DNA of 64,000 nt from contig NZ_JACJJC010000011.1 in NCBI RefSeq assembly GCF_016899755.1, positions 1 to 64,000 on the forward strand, read 5' to 3'. The DNA is from Sutterella massiliensis. GTDB lineage: Bacteria; Pseudomonadota; Gammaproteobacteria; Burkholderiales; Burkholderiaceae_F. Within the stretch, counting starts at the first letter, position 1; each line of letters starts with the position of its first letter. The notes beneath the pieces are model-generated. The model was not told the DNA's origin. It did not search any database and saw only the letters and a program-made list of their open reading frames with translations. Positions 44,110-53,307 of this stretch are shown piece by piece. Both the position numbers and the translations under genes were made by a program.

Positions 44110-45915
44110 ATGAAAACCAAGTTGATCGCATTCGCTGCCGTTGCAGCGTTCTCGGCCGGCGCTGCCTGGGCCTCTCCGCAGTTTAAGGCCGGGACCTACC
44201 AAGCCAAGGCCCCCGGCATCCACGGCGACGTTGTTGTCGAAACGTCCTTCTCGAAGGACCGCATCGAGTCCGTGAAGGTTGTGAAGCAAACCGAAACACA
44301 GGGCATCGGCACGAAGGCCGTCGACATGCTCCCCGGCCGCATCGTTGACGCGCAGTCGACGAAGGTCGACACGCTCTCGGGCGCAACGATCACGTCGAAG
44401 GCCATTCAGACGGCCGTTGACGACTGCATCCGTCAGGCCGGTGTCGATCCCGCGACGCTTGTCCCCGTTGTCGTTAAGAAGGCTGCCGCTACGAAGGAAC
44501 TGACGACCGACGTCGTGATTGTGGGCGGCGGCGGCGCGGGCATGTCCGCGACGATTCGCACCCGCATGAACGGTCTCGATGCCGTTCTCGTCGAAAAGAT
44601 GCCCTTCATCGGCGGCGCCGCTTCGATTTCGGGCGGCCAGGTCGTTGCTCAGGGCTCGAAGCTCCAGAAGGCCTTCGGCTCGACGGACGACTCCGTCGAT
44701 TCGATGGTGAAGGACTTCCTCGCCAACGGCAACAACTTGAACGACCTCTCGAAGCTCACGCTCTATGCAAAGAACGTCGGCCCCACGATCGACTGGCTGC
44801 ACGAAGAAGTGGGCGTGAAGTTCATCCCGAACGACCTGCCCTTCCTAGCCGAATATTCGCACCGCCGCGCCCTTGAATTCCAGGGCGGCGCCGGCACGAT
44901 GGCGCAGCACCTTCGCGACGTGATCGCCAATAACGGCGCGCATGTTCTCTACAACACGAAGGTCGAGTCCCTCATCGTCGAGGACGGCAAGGTGATGGGC
45001 GTGAATGCCGTCGACACGGCTTCCGGCACGAAGTACACGATTCGCGCGAAGAAGACCCTCCTTTCGACGGGCGGCTACGGCAACAACAAGGCCATGCTGA
45101 CGCCTGAAATGCAGAAGGTCCTCTACTACGGTCCGGTCTCCTCGACGGGCGACGGCCTTCGCATGGCACAGGGGCTCGATGCCAAGACGCAGCTTCTGCA
45201 GTACGGGAAGCGCTATCCGAACGGCATTGAAGTTGCGCCCGGCATCGCCAAGTCCACGATTTACGCCAATGTCGGCGCGTTCGACCAGGCGGGCATCCTC
45301 GTCAACGTCGACGGTGTTCGCTTTGTGAATGAAAAGGCTTCGAACCGTCACATCCTCGAGCCGATGCTCAAGAACAAGAACGGCCAGGCCTACGTCTTCA
45401 TGGACCAGAAGTCCTGGGAAGGCTTCTATAAGCGTGCGCCGGAAACGGGTGTCTCGCAGGCCGACATGGACAAGTACCTCGCCAACGACGGCAAGAGCGC
45501 TCCGCTCTTCGTGAAGGGCGCGACGATTGAGGAAGTCGCCAAGAAGGCGGGCATCAACGCCGAAGCGCTCAAGGCCACCGTCAAGAAGTACAACGACTTC
45601 GTGAAGGCCAAGAAGGATGCCGACTTCGGTCGTCCGGTCGAATACATGAAGGCTGAAATCGCAGCCGAAGGCCCCTACTACATCGTCGAACAGAAGCCGC
45701 GCTTTGCGACGACGATGGGCGGCGTCTGCACGGACGACAACCTCAACATCGTGAAGACCGACGGCAAGGTCATCCCCAACCTTTACGGTGCGGGTGAAAT
45801 CGTCGGGGGCGTGATGGGCGACGACTCGCCTGCGGGCGCCAACGTCGGCTGGGCGCTCACCTCTGGTCGCGTGGCTGCCGATGCGATGGCGAAGGCCATC
45901 CGCGAAGGCAAGTAA
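44110..45915 (+). CDS. Exported FMN/FAD flavoprotein reductase of unknown substrate
   Basis: 601 residues from ATG 44110, with GGAG 9 bp upstream. Signal peptide ending AAWA. FMN-binding domain (about 25-110) with flavinylation motif SGATITS at 90-96 (Thr95 the likely FMN attachment site). FAD domain starts VIVGGGGAGMSAT near 134. In fumarate reductases the active site has an Arg in a TRD-type motif, HHTMGG and Arg in HG.NRLGG. Here these are NEKASNRHIL, ATTMGG and SPAGANVGWAL. It is a C=C reductase-type fold with a different substrate pocket. Paired with the dehydratase gene, dehydroshikimate or a derivative is the leading guess. Confidence 0.88.
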   Translation: MKTKLIAFAAVAAFSAGAAWASPQFKAGTYQAKAPGIHGDVVVETSFSKDRIESVKVVKQTETQGIGTKAVDMLPGRIVDAQSTKVDTLSGATITSKAIQTAVDDCIRQAGVDPATLVPVVVKKAAATKELTTDVVIVGGGGAGMSATIRTRMNGLDAVLVEKMPFIGGAASISGGQVVAQGSKLQKAFGSTDDSVDSMVKDFLANGNNLNDLSKLTLYAKNVGPTIDWLHEEVGVKFIPNDLPFLAEYSHRRALEFQGGAGTMAQHLRDVIANNGAHVLYNTKVESLIVEDGKVMGVNAVDTASGTKYTIRAKKTLLSTGGYGNNKAMLTPEMQKVLYYGPVSSTGDGLRMAQGLDAKTQLLQYGKRYPNGIEVAPGIAKSTIYANVGAFDQAGILVNVDGVRFVNEKASNRHILEPMLKNKNGQAYVFMDQKSWEGFYKRAPETGVSQADMDKYLANDGKSAPLFVKGATIEEVAKKAGINAEALKATVKKYNDFVKAKKDADFGRPVEYMKAEIAAEGPYYIVEQKPRFATTMGGVCTDDNLNIVKTDGKVIPNLYGAGEIVGGVMGDDSPAGANVGWALTSGRVAADAMAKAIREGK

Positions 45916-46196
45916 TTGCACAATCGGTCGGTCTCTCTTGAGACCGGCCGACGAAAAGCAAACATTGCCCCTCAAGGCGAAGAGCTTCCGTTTGACCTCG
46001 CGGAGGCTCTTCGTCTTTTGTGTTGAAGTCGTTGCGGAGAATTCAATTGAGTTTTGTGCGTTCGTTTCTCTGCCTCATTTCACAGCCGTCAGGTGTGCCG
46101 GATTTGAGTCGATAAAACTTTCCATCAATGACGAAGCGGTCCGAATCATTTCGATGTCGGACCGCTTTCACTCAATCGATCGCTTTCAAACTTCGA
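45916..46196. other. Convergent intergenic region with three hairpins
   Basis: 281 bases. Hairpins at about 45925-45951 (TCGGTCGGTCTC / GAGACCGGCCGA), 45978-46015 (with T-rich tail), and 46134-46168 (AAGCGGTCCGA / TCGGACCGCTT), the last suited to ending the minus-strand sulfotransferase transcript. Confidence 0.65.
45978..46020 (+). terminator. Terminator after the FMN/FAD reductase gene
   Basis: CGAAGAGCTTCCG / CGGAGGCTCTTCG (12 of 13 pairs), followed by TCTTTTG. Confidence 0.75.
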
Positions 46197-48011
46197 TTAC
46201 ATGATTTTGCCGTTGAAGGCTTTGTTCACGTCGAAGGCAAACGCCTGATAACCCGTCGTATTCTTCAACTGGATTTCGACAGCAGGCGTGGTCGAACCCC
46301 ATTCGAACTCGTCAAGGTACGGGTTCGGTGCCGAAGTGAGACCGCCCGTCTTGAGGTCGTAATTGGCACCTGCCGTGGCGGCATAAGCGATGATGGAGTC
46401 CTTGTCGGGCATGTATTCGACCAGGCTCGTCACGGGGCTGAACCATTCGTGGCCCATTTCCTTGCCGTATTCCCAGATCTGTTCAACCGTTCGCTTTTCC
46501 TGATCGATCTTGTAGATGACCGCACGGCTGTACTTCATGTCGGGAAGCGGCGGCTGATCAAATCCGCGGCCGTCGCCGTTGTCGAAGACCGAAATGAAGA
46601 TCGTTTTCTTATCGGACTTCGAATCAATTCGGAATGCCGTGTGCTGCGTCCAGGTCCAATCGAAGTTCGTGTTTTCGCAGGCGGCATCTCCGCAGGCGAG
46701 TGGCTTTCCGTTTGCGTCAACCGGCGTCAGCAGCGCGTCCGACCAAGGCTTCTTCCAGCCGCGCGGCGCACCGAGGATCCATTTCACCTTCTTGTCGCGC
46801 CCGATCTTGATCACCGCGCACTGGTGGCGCGACGAAATAATGATCGAGTCGTCCGTCGGATCGTAATCGACCGAGTTGACGTGCGCCCAGTTGCGCCCCG
46901 GTCCCGTACCGACAATGTCGCCGAAGTGCGCCTCTTTGTCGAGCTTCTGGAGGTCTTCACTCGAAAGCGTCTTGCCGGCGAGCTTCGGATCGATGTTGAG
47001 GCACACCGCCCCCTGGTCGAGCGCCTTGATAGCCGTGTCGCGGTACGGGTCGAGGATTTCCCAAAGACGCCATTCTTCAACGACGTTGCCGTTCTGATCG
47101 ACTTCAACGATCATGTCGCGCACTGTACGCACGTTGCGTCCGTCGCTGCGCTTCAGGTTTGAGGAGGCAACGCGCAGGAAGTAGTGGCCGTTTTGCGCGG
47201 CGTCCATCGTGTGCGAGAAGTCGTTGTACCCGTAGGGAAGTCGCCGATTCCAGATTTCGCGCCCCATGATGTCGTACTTGACGTAGTGCTGGCCGTAACC
47301 CCAGGTAATCGCGCCGTCTTCATTCTGGCGCAGGCCCATCATGATGCCGCCGTCATAGAGCGAGTCGACGTCGTAGATGCCGATCGGATAGAGGTACCAA
47401 CGAACGTCGCCTTTCGTGTCGATAATCATGTTGAGCGGATAGGACGACCACTGCAGCGCACCGCCCTCGGGGTTGTTCCAGACGGCATGGCGCGTGTTGT
47501 TGTTGCCGCCGATGTTGTTGATGTAATAGAGGCGGTCTGCGAATTTTGCAGGCGCGGCTTTGCGAACGACGGCCTTCGGGAACGGATGAAGACCGAAGAT
47601 ATCGTTCGTTGCCATCGTGTAAGTCTCCGTGATGCGCTCGGTCTTGCCGTAGAAGATCCGGTCGTACGTCACTTCGACCTTATTGCGGTAGTCGGGATAA
47701 AGACCGAAGACCGGAATGCCGCCGTGCGTGAGGAGCTGCGAATCCGAGACTTTATAGGCGATTTCCTGGCCGCCCTCTTTCGGGACGATGCGAACGCTTG
47801 CGTTCCTGAGCTCATAGCCGCCGTTGCGGATGATGGCCGTGAGCGGTGCGATCTTATAAGGATTCATGATCACTTCGCCGATCTTCTGCTTCTTGTAGAT
47901 CGTCGAAGGTCCGGACGGGCCGCCGAAGGCGTGAGCGACCATCGGGACTGCGGCTGCGGCGGCAGCAAAGACAGTGAGGCGTGCAAAATCGCGGCGTGAA
48001 ATACCGGACAT
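46197..48011 (-). CDS. assT: Arylsulfate sulfotransferase (PAPS-independent, ASST)
   Basis: 604 residues from ATG 48011, with AAGGAGA upstream. Tat-like signal SRRDFARLTVFAAAAAAVPMVAHA. Beta-propeller enzyme that moves sulfate between phenols in the periplasm through a sulfated histidine. The catalytic region WTQHTAFRID and the NWAHVNSVDYD motif are present, and the pair of cysteines in ACGDAACEN corresponds to the family's disulfide. No DsbL/DsbI-type partners accompany it. A LysR regulator is divergent. In a gut setting it would process sulfated or free phenolic compounds. Confidence 0.93.
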   Translation of the reverse strand: MSGISRRDFARLTVFAAAAAAVPMVAHAFGGPSGPSTIYKKQKIGEVIMNPYKIAPLTAIIRNGGYELRNASVRIVPKEGGQEIAYKVSDSQLLTHGGIPVFGLYPDYRNKVEVTYDRIFYGKTERITETYTMATNDIFGLHPFPKAVVRKAAPAKFADRLYYINNIGGNNNTRHAVWNNPEGGALQWSSYPLNMIIDTKGDVRWYLYPIGIYDVDSLYDGGIMMGLRQNEDGAITWGYGQHYVKYDIMGREIWNRRLPYGYNDFSHTMDAAQNGHYFLRVASSNLKRSDGRNVRTVRDMIVEVDQNGNVVEEWRLWEILDPYRDTAIKALDQGAVCLNIDPKLAGKTLSSEDLQKLDKEAHFGDIVGTGPGRNWAHVNSVDYDPTDDSIIISSRHQCAVIKIGRDKKVKWILGAPRGWKKPWSDALLTPVDANGKPLACGDAACENTNFDWTWTQHTAFRIDSKSDKKTIFISVFDNGDGRGFDQPPLPDMKYSRAVIYKIDQEKRTVEQIWEYGKEMGHEWFSPVTSLVEYMPDKDSIIAYAATAGANYDLKTGGLTSAPNPYLDEFEWGSTTPAVEIQLKNTTGYQAFAFDVNKAFNGKIM

Positions 48012-48253
48012 GGTTTTCTCTCCTTTTAACGAAGCTTTTGCGCGGTCTAGGCTCGCGCGGCGACCGAGCGCAAAGACTGTCAATCATGCTGAGAGACTTT
48101 AATGAGCAAGTAATTTGATGAAAATTGATCTTTCCCCTCGGCGAATTCGCATTTTCGTCAAAATGTTTTCAATGTAATTTTTCCGTAGACTCGTCAAAAG
48201 CAACGTTCTTCTCTCCCGAGAGGGGCATCCTTTTACGCTTTGAGGTTCTATCT

Positions 48254-49171
48254 ATGTCGAAATCGCCGCTCGACAATCTCCAGTCGCTCAGACTACTCGA
48301 AGAAATTTTGCGTACCGGGCAGCTTTCCGCTGCCGCCGAGGCGCTTCTAGTGAATGTGGCGACGGCAAGCCGGCAGCTTAACGACTTGCGCTCGGCGCTC
48401 TGCGATGAACTTTTCGTGCGTAACGGCAAAGGACTCGTGCCTACCGCACGCATGCTTACGCTTCGGCCGATTGTTCGCCAGATTCTTCAGAACGTGGAGG
48501 CGCTAGCAAACGACGATGTTTTCTCGCCCGAACGCGCAACCGGCACTTTCCGAATCCTCACTTACGACAACGCTCTGCTCCTTTACATATTTCCTGCGCT
48601 GCCGACCATACGGTGTAAAGCGCCCGAGCTTAATCTCGAGTTCGGCTTTGTTGCAACGACCGAGCAGCTTATCGACGAGCTTCGCCGCGGCGAAGCCGAT
48701 CTAGCGATCTTTCCTGTGCCGCCCAAACGTTCCGACATGATTGCGATCGACCTCGATGCACAGCATTACCGGCTGTTGATGCGGCAAAACCACCCGCTGT
48801 CAGACCAACGCATTCCGATAAATGCGGTCACGCTGCGGCCCTACACGCAGCTGATGCCGGGCAGTCGACCGATTCGTCCCTGGACGACCCTTCGTGATGA
48901 AGGCCAGCCGTCGATCGTCATTCCCTATTTCAATACGGCGCCGTTTCTCGTCTTGGAAACCGACTTCATTATGTGGATTCCTTCGAGAACCGCCGAATAT
49001 TGGCTCGCTCGAGGCGGCTATGCCGTACGCGACTTGCCGCCTGAGCTTGCTTACGCCTTCAGTCCGAAGCTCATCTGGAACACGCGCTCGGATGGCGATC
49101 CGCTGCATCAGTGGGTGCGCTCTCTCGTAGCCGCACATCATGAAGCGGGAAGCGAATTGTCTGAAAAGTGA
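48254..49171 (+). CDS. LysR-family transcriptional regulator
   Basis: 305 residues from ATG 48254, preceded by GAGG. N-terminal HTH LQSLRLLEEILRTGQLSAAAEALLVNVATASRQLNDLRSAL, then a substrate-binding domain with FGFVATTEQLIDELRRGEADLAIF. Divergent from assT with a 242-bp shared control region, so probably its regulator. The frame extends upstream to 48125 without support. Confidence 0.88.
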   Translation: MSKSPLDNLQSLRLLEEILRTGQLSAAAEALLVNVATASRQLNDLRSALCDELFVRNGKGLVPTARMLTLRPIVRQILQNVEALANDDVFSPERATGTFRILTYDNALLLYIFPALPTIRCKAPELNLEFGFVATTEQLIDELRRGEADLAIFPVPPKRSDMIAIDLDAQHYRLLMRQNHPLSDQRIPINAVTLRPYTQLMPGSRPIRPWTTLRDEGQPSIVIPYFNTAPFLVLETDFIMWIPSRTAEYWLARGGYAVRDLPPELAYAFSPKLIWNTRSDGDPLHQWVRSLVAAHHEAGSELSEK

Positions 49172-49514
49172 ATTTTGTCGTTGCTATTCGTACGCGAATA
49201 ATGGGAAAGCGATTTGGTTGTGTCGTCGGCACTTTTGCAAACTGACGTCGATCAAACCAAAACATTTTATGCGGATGCGAACGATTTACATTCGTTCCTA
49301 TTTCGTCGAAAATTGACAGCCTGAACTGCGGATTTGCTTTCACCGGCAGGCGGCATACAATTAGTGGGGTCGGATCCCAATGGACCGCGCATGACTGCAA
49401 GCCCTCCGTATACCCCCGCAAACGGTTCAGTGAAGCGTGAATTGCGGAAGCGTTAGACCGATCGATAACCATTAATCAATGATCGGGCGTTTCCGTCGTT
49501 GGAGTAACAGAAAA
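49172..49514. other. Intergenic region, no gene seen
   Basis: 343 bases, AT-rich at first. An inverted repeat TGGG-N7-CCCA near 49364-49380 and a GATCGATAA...GATCGG hairpin near 49460-49490 are the only structure noticed. Confidence 0.5.
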
Positions 49515-49847
49515 ATGAATCAGAACGTCAAATACGGACTCTTTTTCCTCGGAGGGGTTGCCCTCGGTGCGCTCGGCGCCGTTGTTGTTACCCGCGGCAA
49601 GCTTGATGTGAAGCCGCTCGCGACGAATCTCATTTCGGGCGGCATCGACCTGCGCGAAAAGGCGCTCGCCGCCGTCGAATCCGTGAAGGAAGACATCGCC
49701 GACGTCGTTGCCGAAGCGCAGGTGAAGTCGCAGGAAAAGCGCGAAGCGGCCGAAGCCGCCGCTGCTGCCGCGACGGCCGCCCAGTCGGAAGAAAAGCCCG
49801 CCGAGGCGCCCAAGGCTGAAACGCCCGCTGCGCAGCCTGCCTGCTGA
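49515..49847 (+). CDS. Small membrane-anchored protein (DUF6110/YtxH-like) of the metal-ATPase cluster
   Basis: 110 residues from ATG 49515, with GGAG upstream. One N-terminal membrane helix (YGLFFLGGVALGALGAVVV), a short amphipathic region, then an Ala/Glu/Lys-rich predicted coiled coil and Pro-rich tail ending in a terminal cysteine (QPAC). Similar small proteins occur beside HMA-domain P-type ATPases; the assignment is by memory of that context. The lone C-terminal Cys could bind metal. Confidence 0.65.
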   Translation: MNQNVKYGLFFLGGVALGALGAVVVTRGKLDVKPLATNLISGGIDLREKALAAVESVKEDIADVVAEAQVKSQEKREAAEAAAAAATAAQSEEKPAEAPKAETPAAQPAC

Positions 49848-50008
49848 TTTGAACGAAGAAGTCGTGCGCATGCGCGGCCGCCCGGACGTTACCCTCGTCC
49901 GGCGTTTTGCCCATGCGCACCATTCGCTATCTTCAATCGACTGACGCAATCGCGTCCGTTCCTCGTTGAAGACGGAACGGGCGCTTTCGCCGTCACCAGG
50001 GAGGCAGC

Positions 50009-52519
50009 ATGATTTTTACTTTGAAGCACGCCGTCGGCAACCGCGAGCGCTGGCGTACGACGACGCCCTTGACGGCCGCGAGTGCCGAGGTGCTCGCCGA
50101 CGAAGTGGCTTCGGTTGACGGAGTCACGGGCGTTTCCGTCAACGTTCGTACGGGCTCGGTTGTTCTGACGGTCGATTCGCTCGAGGCGAAGCGCCGCACG
50201 GCCGCTTACTTCGCCTCGCTTGCGAAGAATCCCCTTTATTACAGAGCTGCTCGCAAGAAGAGCGCATCTCCTGAGAGGCCGGCTGCGTCCGCCGCGTGCG
50301 CGAAGCTGCCGCGAGATCGTGCTCTACGCAACGATCTCCCCGCGCTCGAAGCGCGCTCGGGTGCCGCCCGGAGTGCGGCTTCGCAGGGCTTTATTTCTGC
50401 TGGCAACATCATCGAAGGCACCGTGAACGAAATCGGCCGCGGTTTCACCCGTATGCCGCTTCTTGCGGTGCTCGGCCGCATTCGCGAGATGATCACCGAG
50501 GCGCTTTCGGGCGTCAAGCGCGGCAAGAATGCACTGACGCGCGCAGCCGCTTCGTCGGCGCTTTTGCCCGTGAAGCCGGAAGACGGTGCCGAGCTCGATT
50601 TTTCGAGCCTCGCGCGCTACGTTTTTTTGCGTCCGGTTCTTCCGATGATTGTCAATATCGGCAACGCCGTTCTCGGCGCACTGCCGATCATTGCAGAGGG
50701 CCTCAAGAATCTCTTTAAGGGCAAGCTCAACGTCCCGGTGCTCGATGCCGCCGCGCTGATCGTGTCGCTCTTGCGGCGCGACTTCAAGACCGTGGGGCTT
50801 CTCGTCGTGCTCTTGGGGCTTGGCGAAATGCTCGAAAACTACACGCGCAAGAAGTCCCTCGATTCCCTTGCCGACGAGCTTGCTCTCAAGGTCGACAAGG
50901 TGTGGGTGCGCCGCGGCGAGACGGGTGAGCGCGTCGAGTCGATTCCGCTCTCGGACCTCACGCTCGAAGACACCGTTGTCGTGCGTGCGGGGTCCGTTAT
51001 TCCAGCGGACGGCATCGTTGTCTCGGGCGACGCCTCCGTCAACCAGGCGACGATGACGGGCGAGCCCCTCCCTGTCCACAGAACGGCGGGCGGGAGCGTT
51101 TTCGCGGGCACCGTTGTCGAAGACGGCGAGATCGACGTGCGCCCGACGGCGCTCGGCGACAAATCGCGCCTCTCGAAGATCGTTCGCTTCATCGAAACGA
51201 GCGAAGCGGCCAAAGCGGGCATCCAGGGGAAGGCCGAACACTTGGCCGACGCGATTGTGCCCTACAACTTCCTTTTGGCTGGTCTCGTTTGGCTCTTTAC
51301 CCGCGACCTCACCCGCACGGCTTCTGTGCTCCTTGTCGACTATTCGTGTGCGCTTCGTTTGGCAACGCCGCTCGCCATTCTTACGGCGATGCGCGTCGGC
51401 ACGGGCCGCGGCGTCCTCGTGAAGGGCGGTCGATACCTCGAGGCGCTCGCGGAAACCGATACGGTCGTTTTCGACAAGACGGGGACCCTCACGCAGGCGT
51501 CGCCCGTTCTTTCCGACGTCGTTTCGCTTGATCCCGCATACGACCGCAAGGCGCTTTTGAAGCTCGCGGCGTGTCTCGAAGAGCACTTCCCGCATCCCGT
51601 TTCCCGCGCCATCGTACGCGCAGCCGACGAGGAAGCGGTCTTCCACGACGACGAAAAGCACGATACCGAAGTGCGCTACATCGTCGCGCACGGCATCTGC
51701 TCGTCGGTGGACGGTTTGAAGTGCGTGCTCGGCAGCCGACATTTCGTCGGCGACGACGAAGGGGTGGACCTCGCGCTCGCGCAGCCTGTGGTCGAAACGC
51801 TCGCGGCCGATGGCAAGTCGATTCTCTATTTCGCCGTGGGCGGCAAACTCGTGGGCGTACTCGGTATCGAAGACCCGCTTCGCGAAGAGGCGGCCGAAAC
51901 GGTTCGCGCGCTTCGCAGCCGCGGCATCAAGCGCATCGTGATGCTCACGGGCGACGACGAGCGCACGGCTGCGACCGTCGCGGCGAAGCTCGGTCTCGAC
52001 GACTTCCGCGCGCAGGTGCTTCCGGAAGAAAAGGCGGCGCACGTCGAGGCGCTTGTTCGTGCGGGCGCCAAGGTGCTCATGGTGGGCGACGGCATCAACG
52101 ATTCGCCTGCGCTCTCCGCGGCAAACGTCGGCGTCACGCTTCGCGACGGCACCGATATCGCGCAGGAAGTGGCCGACGTCGTCCTGACGGGGAACAACCT
52201 CCTCGGTCTCCCGGTTGCTATCGACCTCGGCCGCGCAGCCATGCGACGCATCAAGCAGAACTTCGCGATCTCGGTGGGTCTCAATACGGGGTTCCTCGCG
52301 GGCGGCTTGACGGGGCTCCTGCAGCCCGCGGCCGGCGCGCTCCTGCACAACGCGACGACGATCGGCGTTTGCCTCAATGCCATGCAGCCGACGCTTGCTC
52401 CGCAAGGACATCGTACTTTTGCCGACCGCATGAGCGACATCGCCGAAAACCTGCATGGTACGCTCGAGCACATACGCGGCGACGCAGCGGCTGCTTCCCC
52501 TGTTGCTGCCGCTTCATGA
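50009..52519 (+). CDS. P1B-like heavy-metal translocating P-type ATPase with non-CPC membrane motif
   Basis: 836 residues, ATG preceded by GGGAGG. N-terminal HMA-like ferredoxin fold (about 1-75) without the CxxC pair, then a variable linker and membrane helices. The actuator domain contains MTGEPLPV. The membrane metal motif reads YSCALRLATP in place of CPC. Phosphorylation site DKTGTLT (Asp at 489), HP motif HFPHPVSRA, hinge GDGINDSPAL. It exports or loads a metal using ATP. Absence of CPC and CxxC argues against a standard Cu or Zn/Cd pump; CtpC-like Mn/Fe/Zn roles are possible. Confidence 0.88.
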   Translation: MIFTLKHAVGNRERWRTTTPLTAASAEVLADEVASVDGVTGVSVNVRTGSVVLTVDSLEAKRRTAAYFASLAKNPLYYRAARKKSASPERPAASAACAKLPRDRALRNDLPALEARSGAARSAASQGFISAGNIIEGTVNEIGRGFTRMPLLAVLGRIREMITEALSGVKRGKNALTRAAASSALLPVKPEDGAELDFSSLARYVFLRPVLPMIVNIGNAVLGALPIIAEGLKNLFKGKLNVPVLDAAALIVSLLRRDFKTVGLLVVLLGLGEMLENYTRKKSLDSLADELALKVDKVWVRRGETGERVESIPLSDLTLEDTVVVRAGSVIPADGIVVSGDASVNQATMTGEPLPVHRTAGGSVFAGTVVEDGEIDVRPTALGDKSRLSKIVRFIETSEAAKAGIQGKAEHLADAIVPYNFLLAGLVWLFTRDLTRTASVLLVDYSCALRLATPLAILTAMRVGTGRGVLVKGGRYLEALAETDTVVFDKTGTLTQASPVLSDVVSLDPAYDRKALLKLAACLEEHFPHPVSRAIVRAADEEAVFHDDEKHDTEVRYIVAHGICSSVDGLKCVLGSRHFVGDDEGVDLALAQPVVETLAADGKSILYFAVGGKLVGVLGIEDPLREEAAETVRALRSRGIKRIVMLTGDDERTAATVAAKLGLDDFRAQVLPEEKAAHVEALVRAGAKVLMVGDGINDSPALSAANVGVTLRDGTDIAQEVADVVLTGNNLLGLPVAIDLGRAAMRRIKQNFAISVGLNTGFLAGGLTGLLQPAAGALLHNATTIGVCLNAMQPTLAPQGHRTFADRMSDIAENLHGTLEHIRGDAAAASPVAAAS

Positions 52520-52539
52520 AGAATTGAGAGGTTTTCATC

Positions 52540-53175
52540 ATGGAAATGACCGACATCAAAACCTGCGTTCGATCGTTGACGCGCGGGCGTGCTCGGCTTC
52601 GTCACGAGAGGCTTTCCGGGCTTGACGCGCAAACGATCGCAACGGCCGAATCGTTTCTCATGGGGCTCGAAGGCGTAACAAGCGCCGCGATCAATCCGCG
52701 CGTGGGGAGTCTTCTTCTCACGTGGGACGAATCGGTGACGAATGCCGAAACGCTTCTCGAGTCGGCGCAGTTTTTCATGGCCTTCCTTGGCGACGATGAG
52801 GACGCTCCTCGCGATGCGTGCGGGTCCGAACCCTGTTGCGGCGAATGCGACTCGGCCGAATCCGCATCGCAGACGGCTTCGCACGCCGATTCGTGCCGAT
52901 GCTGCGAATCGGCGCGCGGTGCGATCCGCGCCGTTGAGGGCGCCATTCACCGCACGGGCGGCGCAGCGCTCGACCTCTTTGCGCCTGTCCTTGCGCCCGA
53001 TCAGCATAAGGGCGGCCGAAAGCGTCGCGTAACGCAGAACCGCCTGATGCTGCTTGCCTATCTTGCAAGCATCGGGATACTCGGCTTCGGTGCAAAGCGT
53101 CTGCACTGGGTGATAGGAACGGGCTTTACGGCGCTCCTCGGGGTGCACCTCTATCAGCACCGCCGCGTGCTCTGA
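52540..53175 (+). CDS. HMA2-domain protein with Cys-rich linker and two membrane helices
   Basis: 211 residues, GAGAGG 8 bp upstream, 20 bp after the ATPase gene. The first 85 residues (RGRARLRHERLSGL, VTSAAINPRVGSLLLTWD) resemble an HMA-like fold without CxxC. A linker (about 88-125) has clustered cysteines: CGSEPCCGECD and CRCCES. The C-terminus holds LMLLAYLASIGILGFGA and a second hydrophobic stretch. A membrane-tethered metal donor or sensor for the adjacent ATPase is the likely role. Confidence 0.7.
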   Translation: MEMTDIKTCVRSLTRGRARLRHERLSGLDAQTIATAESFLMGLEGVTSAAINPRVGSLLLTWDESVTNAETLLESAQFFMAFLGDDEDAPRDACGSEPCCGECDSAESASQTASHADSCRCCESARGAIRAVEGAIHRTGGAALDLFAPVLAPDQHKGGRKRRVTQNRLMLLAYLASIGILGFGAKRLHWVIGTGFTALLGVHLYQHRRVL

Positions 53176-53206
53176 CGGATCGCCTTTCTTGGCTATAGTG
53201 CACAAA

Positions 53207-53241
53207 GCTGCGGATGCGTTTCCGAAAAGCGCATCCGCAGC
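53207..53241. repeat. Perfect 12-bp stem hairpin between HMA2 and membrane-protein genes
   Basis: GCTGCGGATGCG / CGCATCCGCAGC with an 11-base loop and no T-run. A TATAGT hexamer lies just upstream (53194-53199), so it may be in the leader of the following gene. Confidence 0.6.
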
Positions 53242-53307
53242 GCCGTTTCGGGCGTCGAATTATTTTGAAAAACGCCCTTCTCTCTCCCTCTTGCAGTCGC
53301 TGCCGCT

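Noticed and set aside
44110..45915. Fumarate reductase as the function of the flavoprotein
   Set aside because: The catalytic Arg, His-His and substrate Arg motifs are replaced, so the fumarate label is not supported.
50324..52471. 715-codon minus-strand frame opposite the P-type ATPase
   Set aside because: Antisense shadow; no start signal or domain.
53207..53241. Perfect hairpin as a terminator
   Set aside because: No T-run follows on either strand, so it is listed only as a hairpin.
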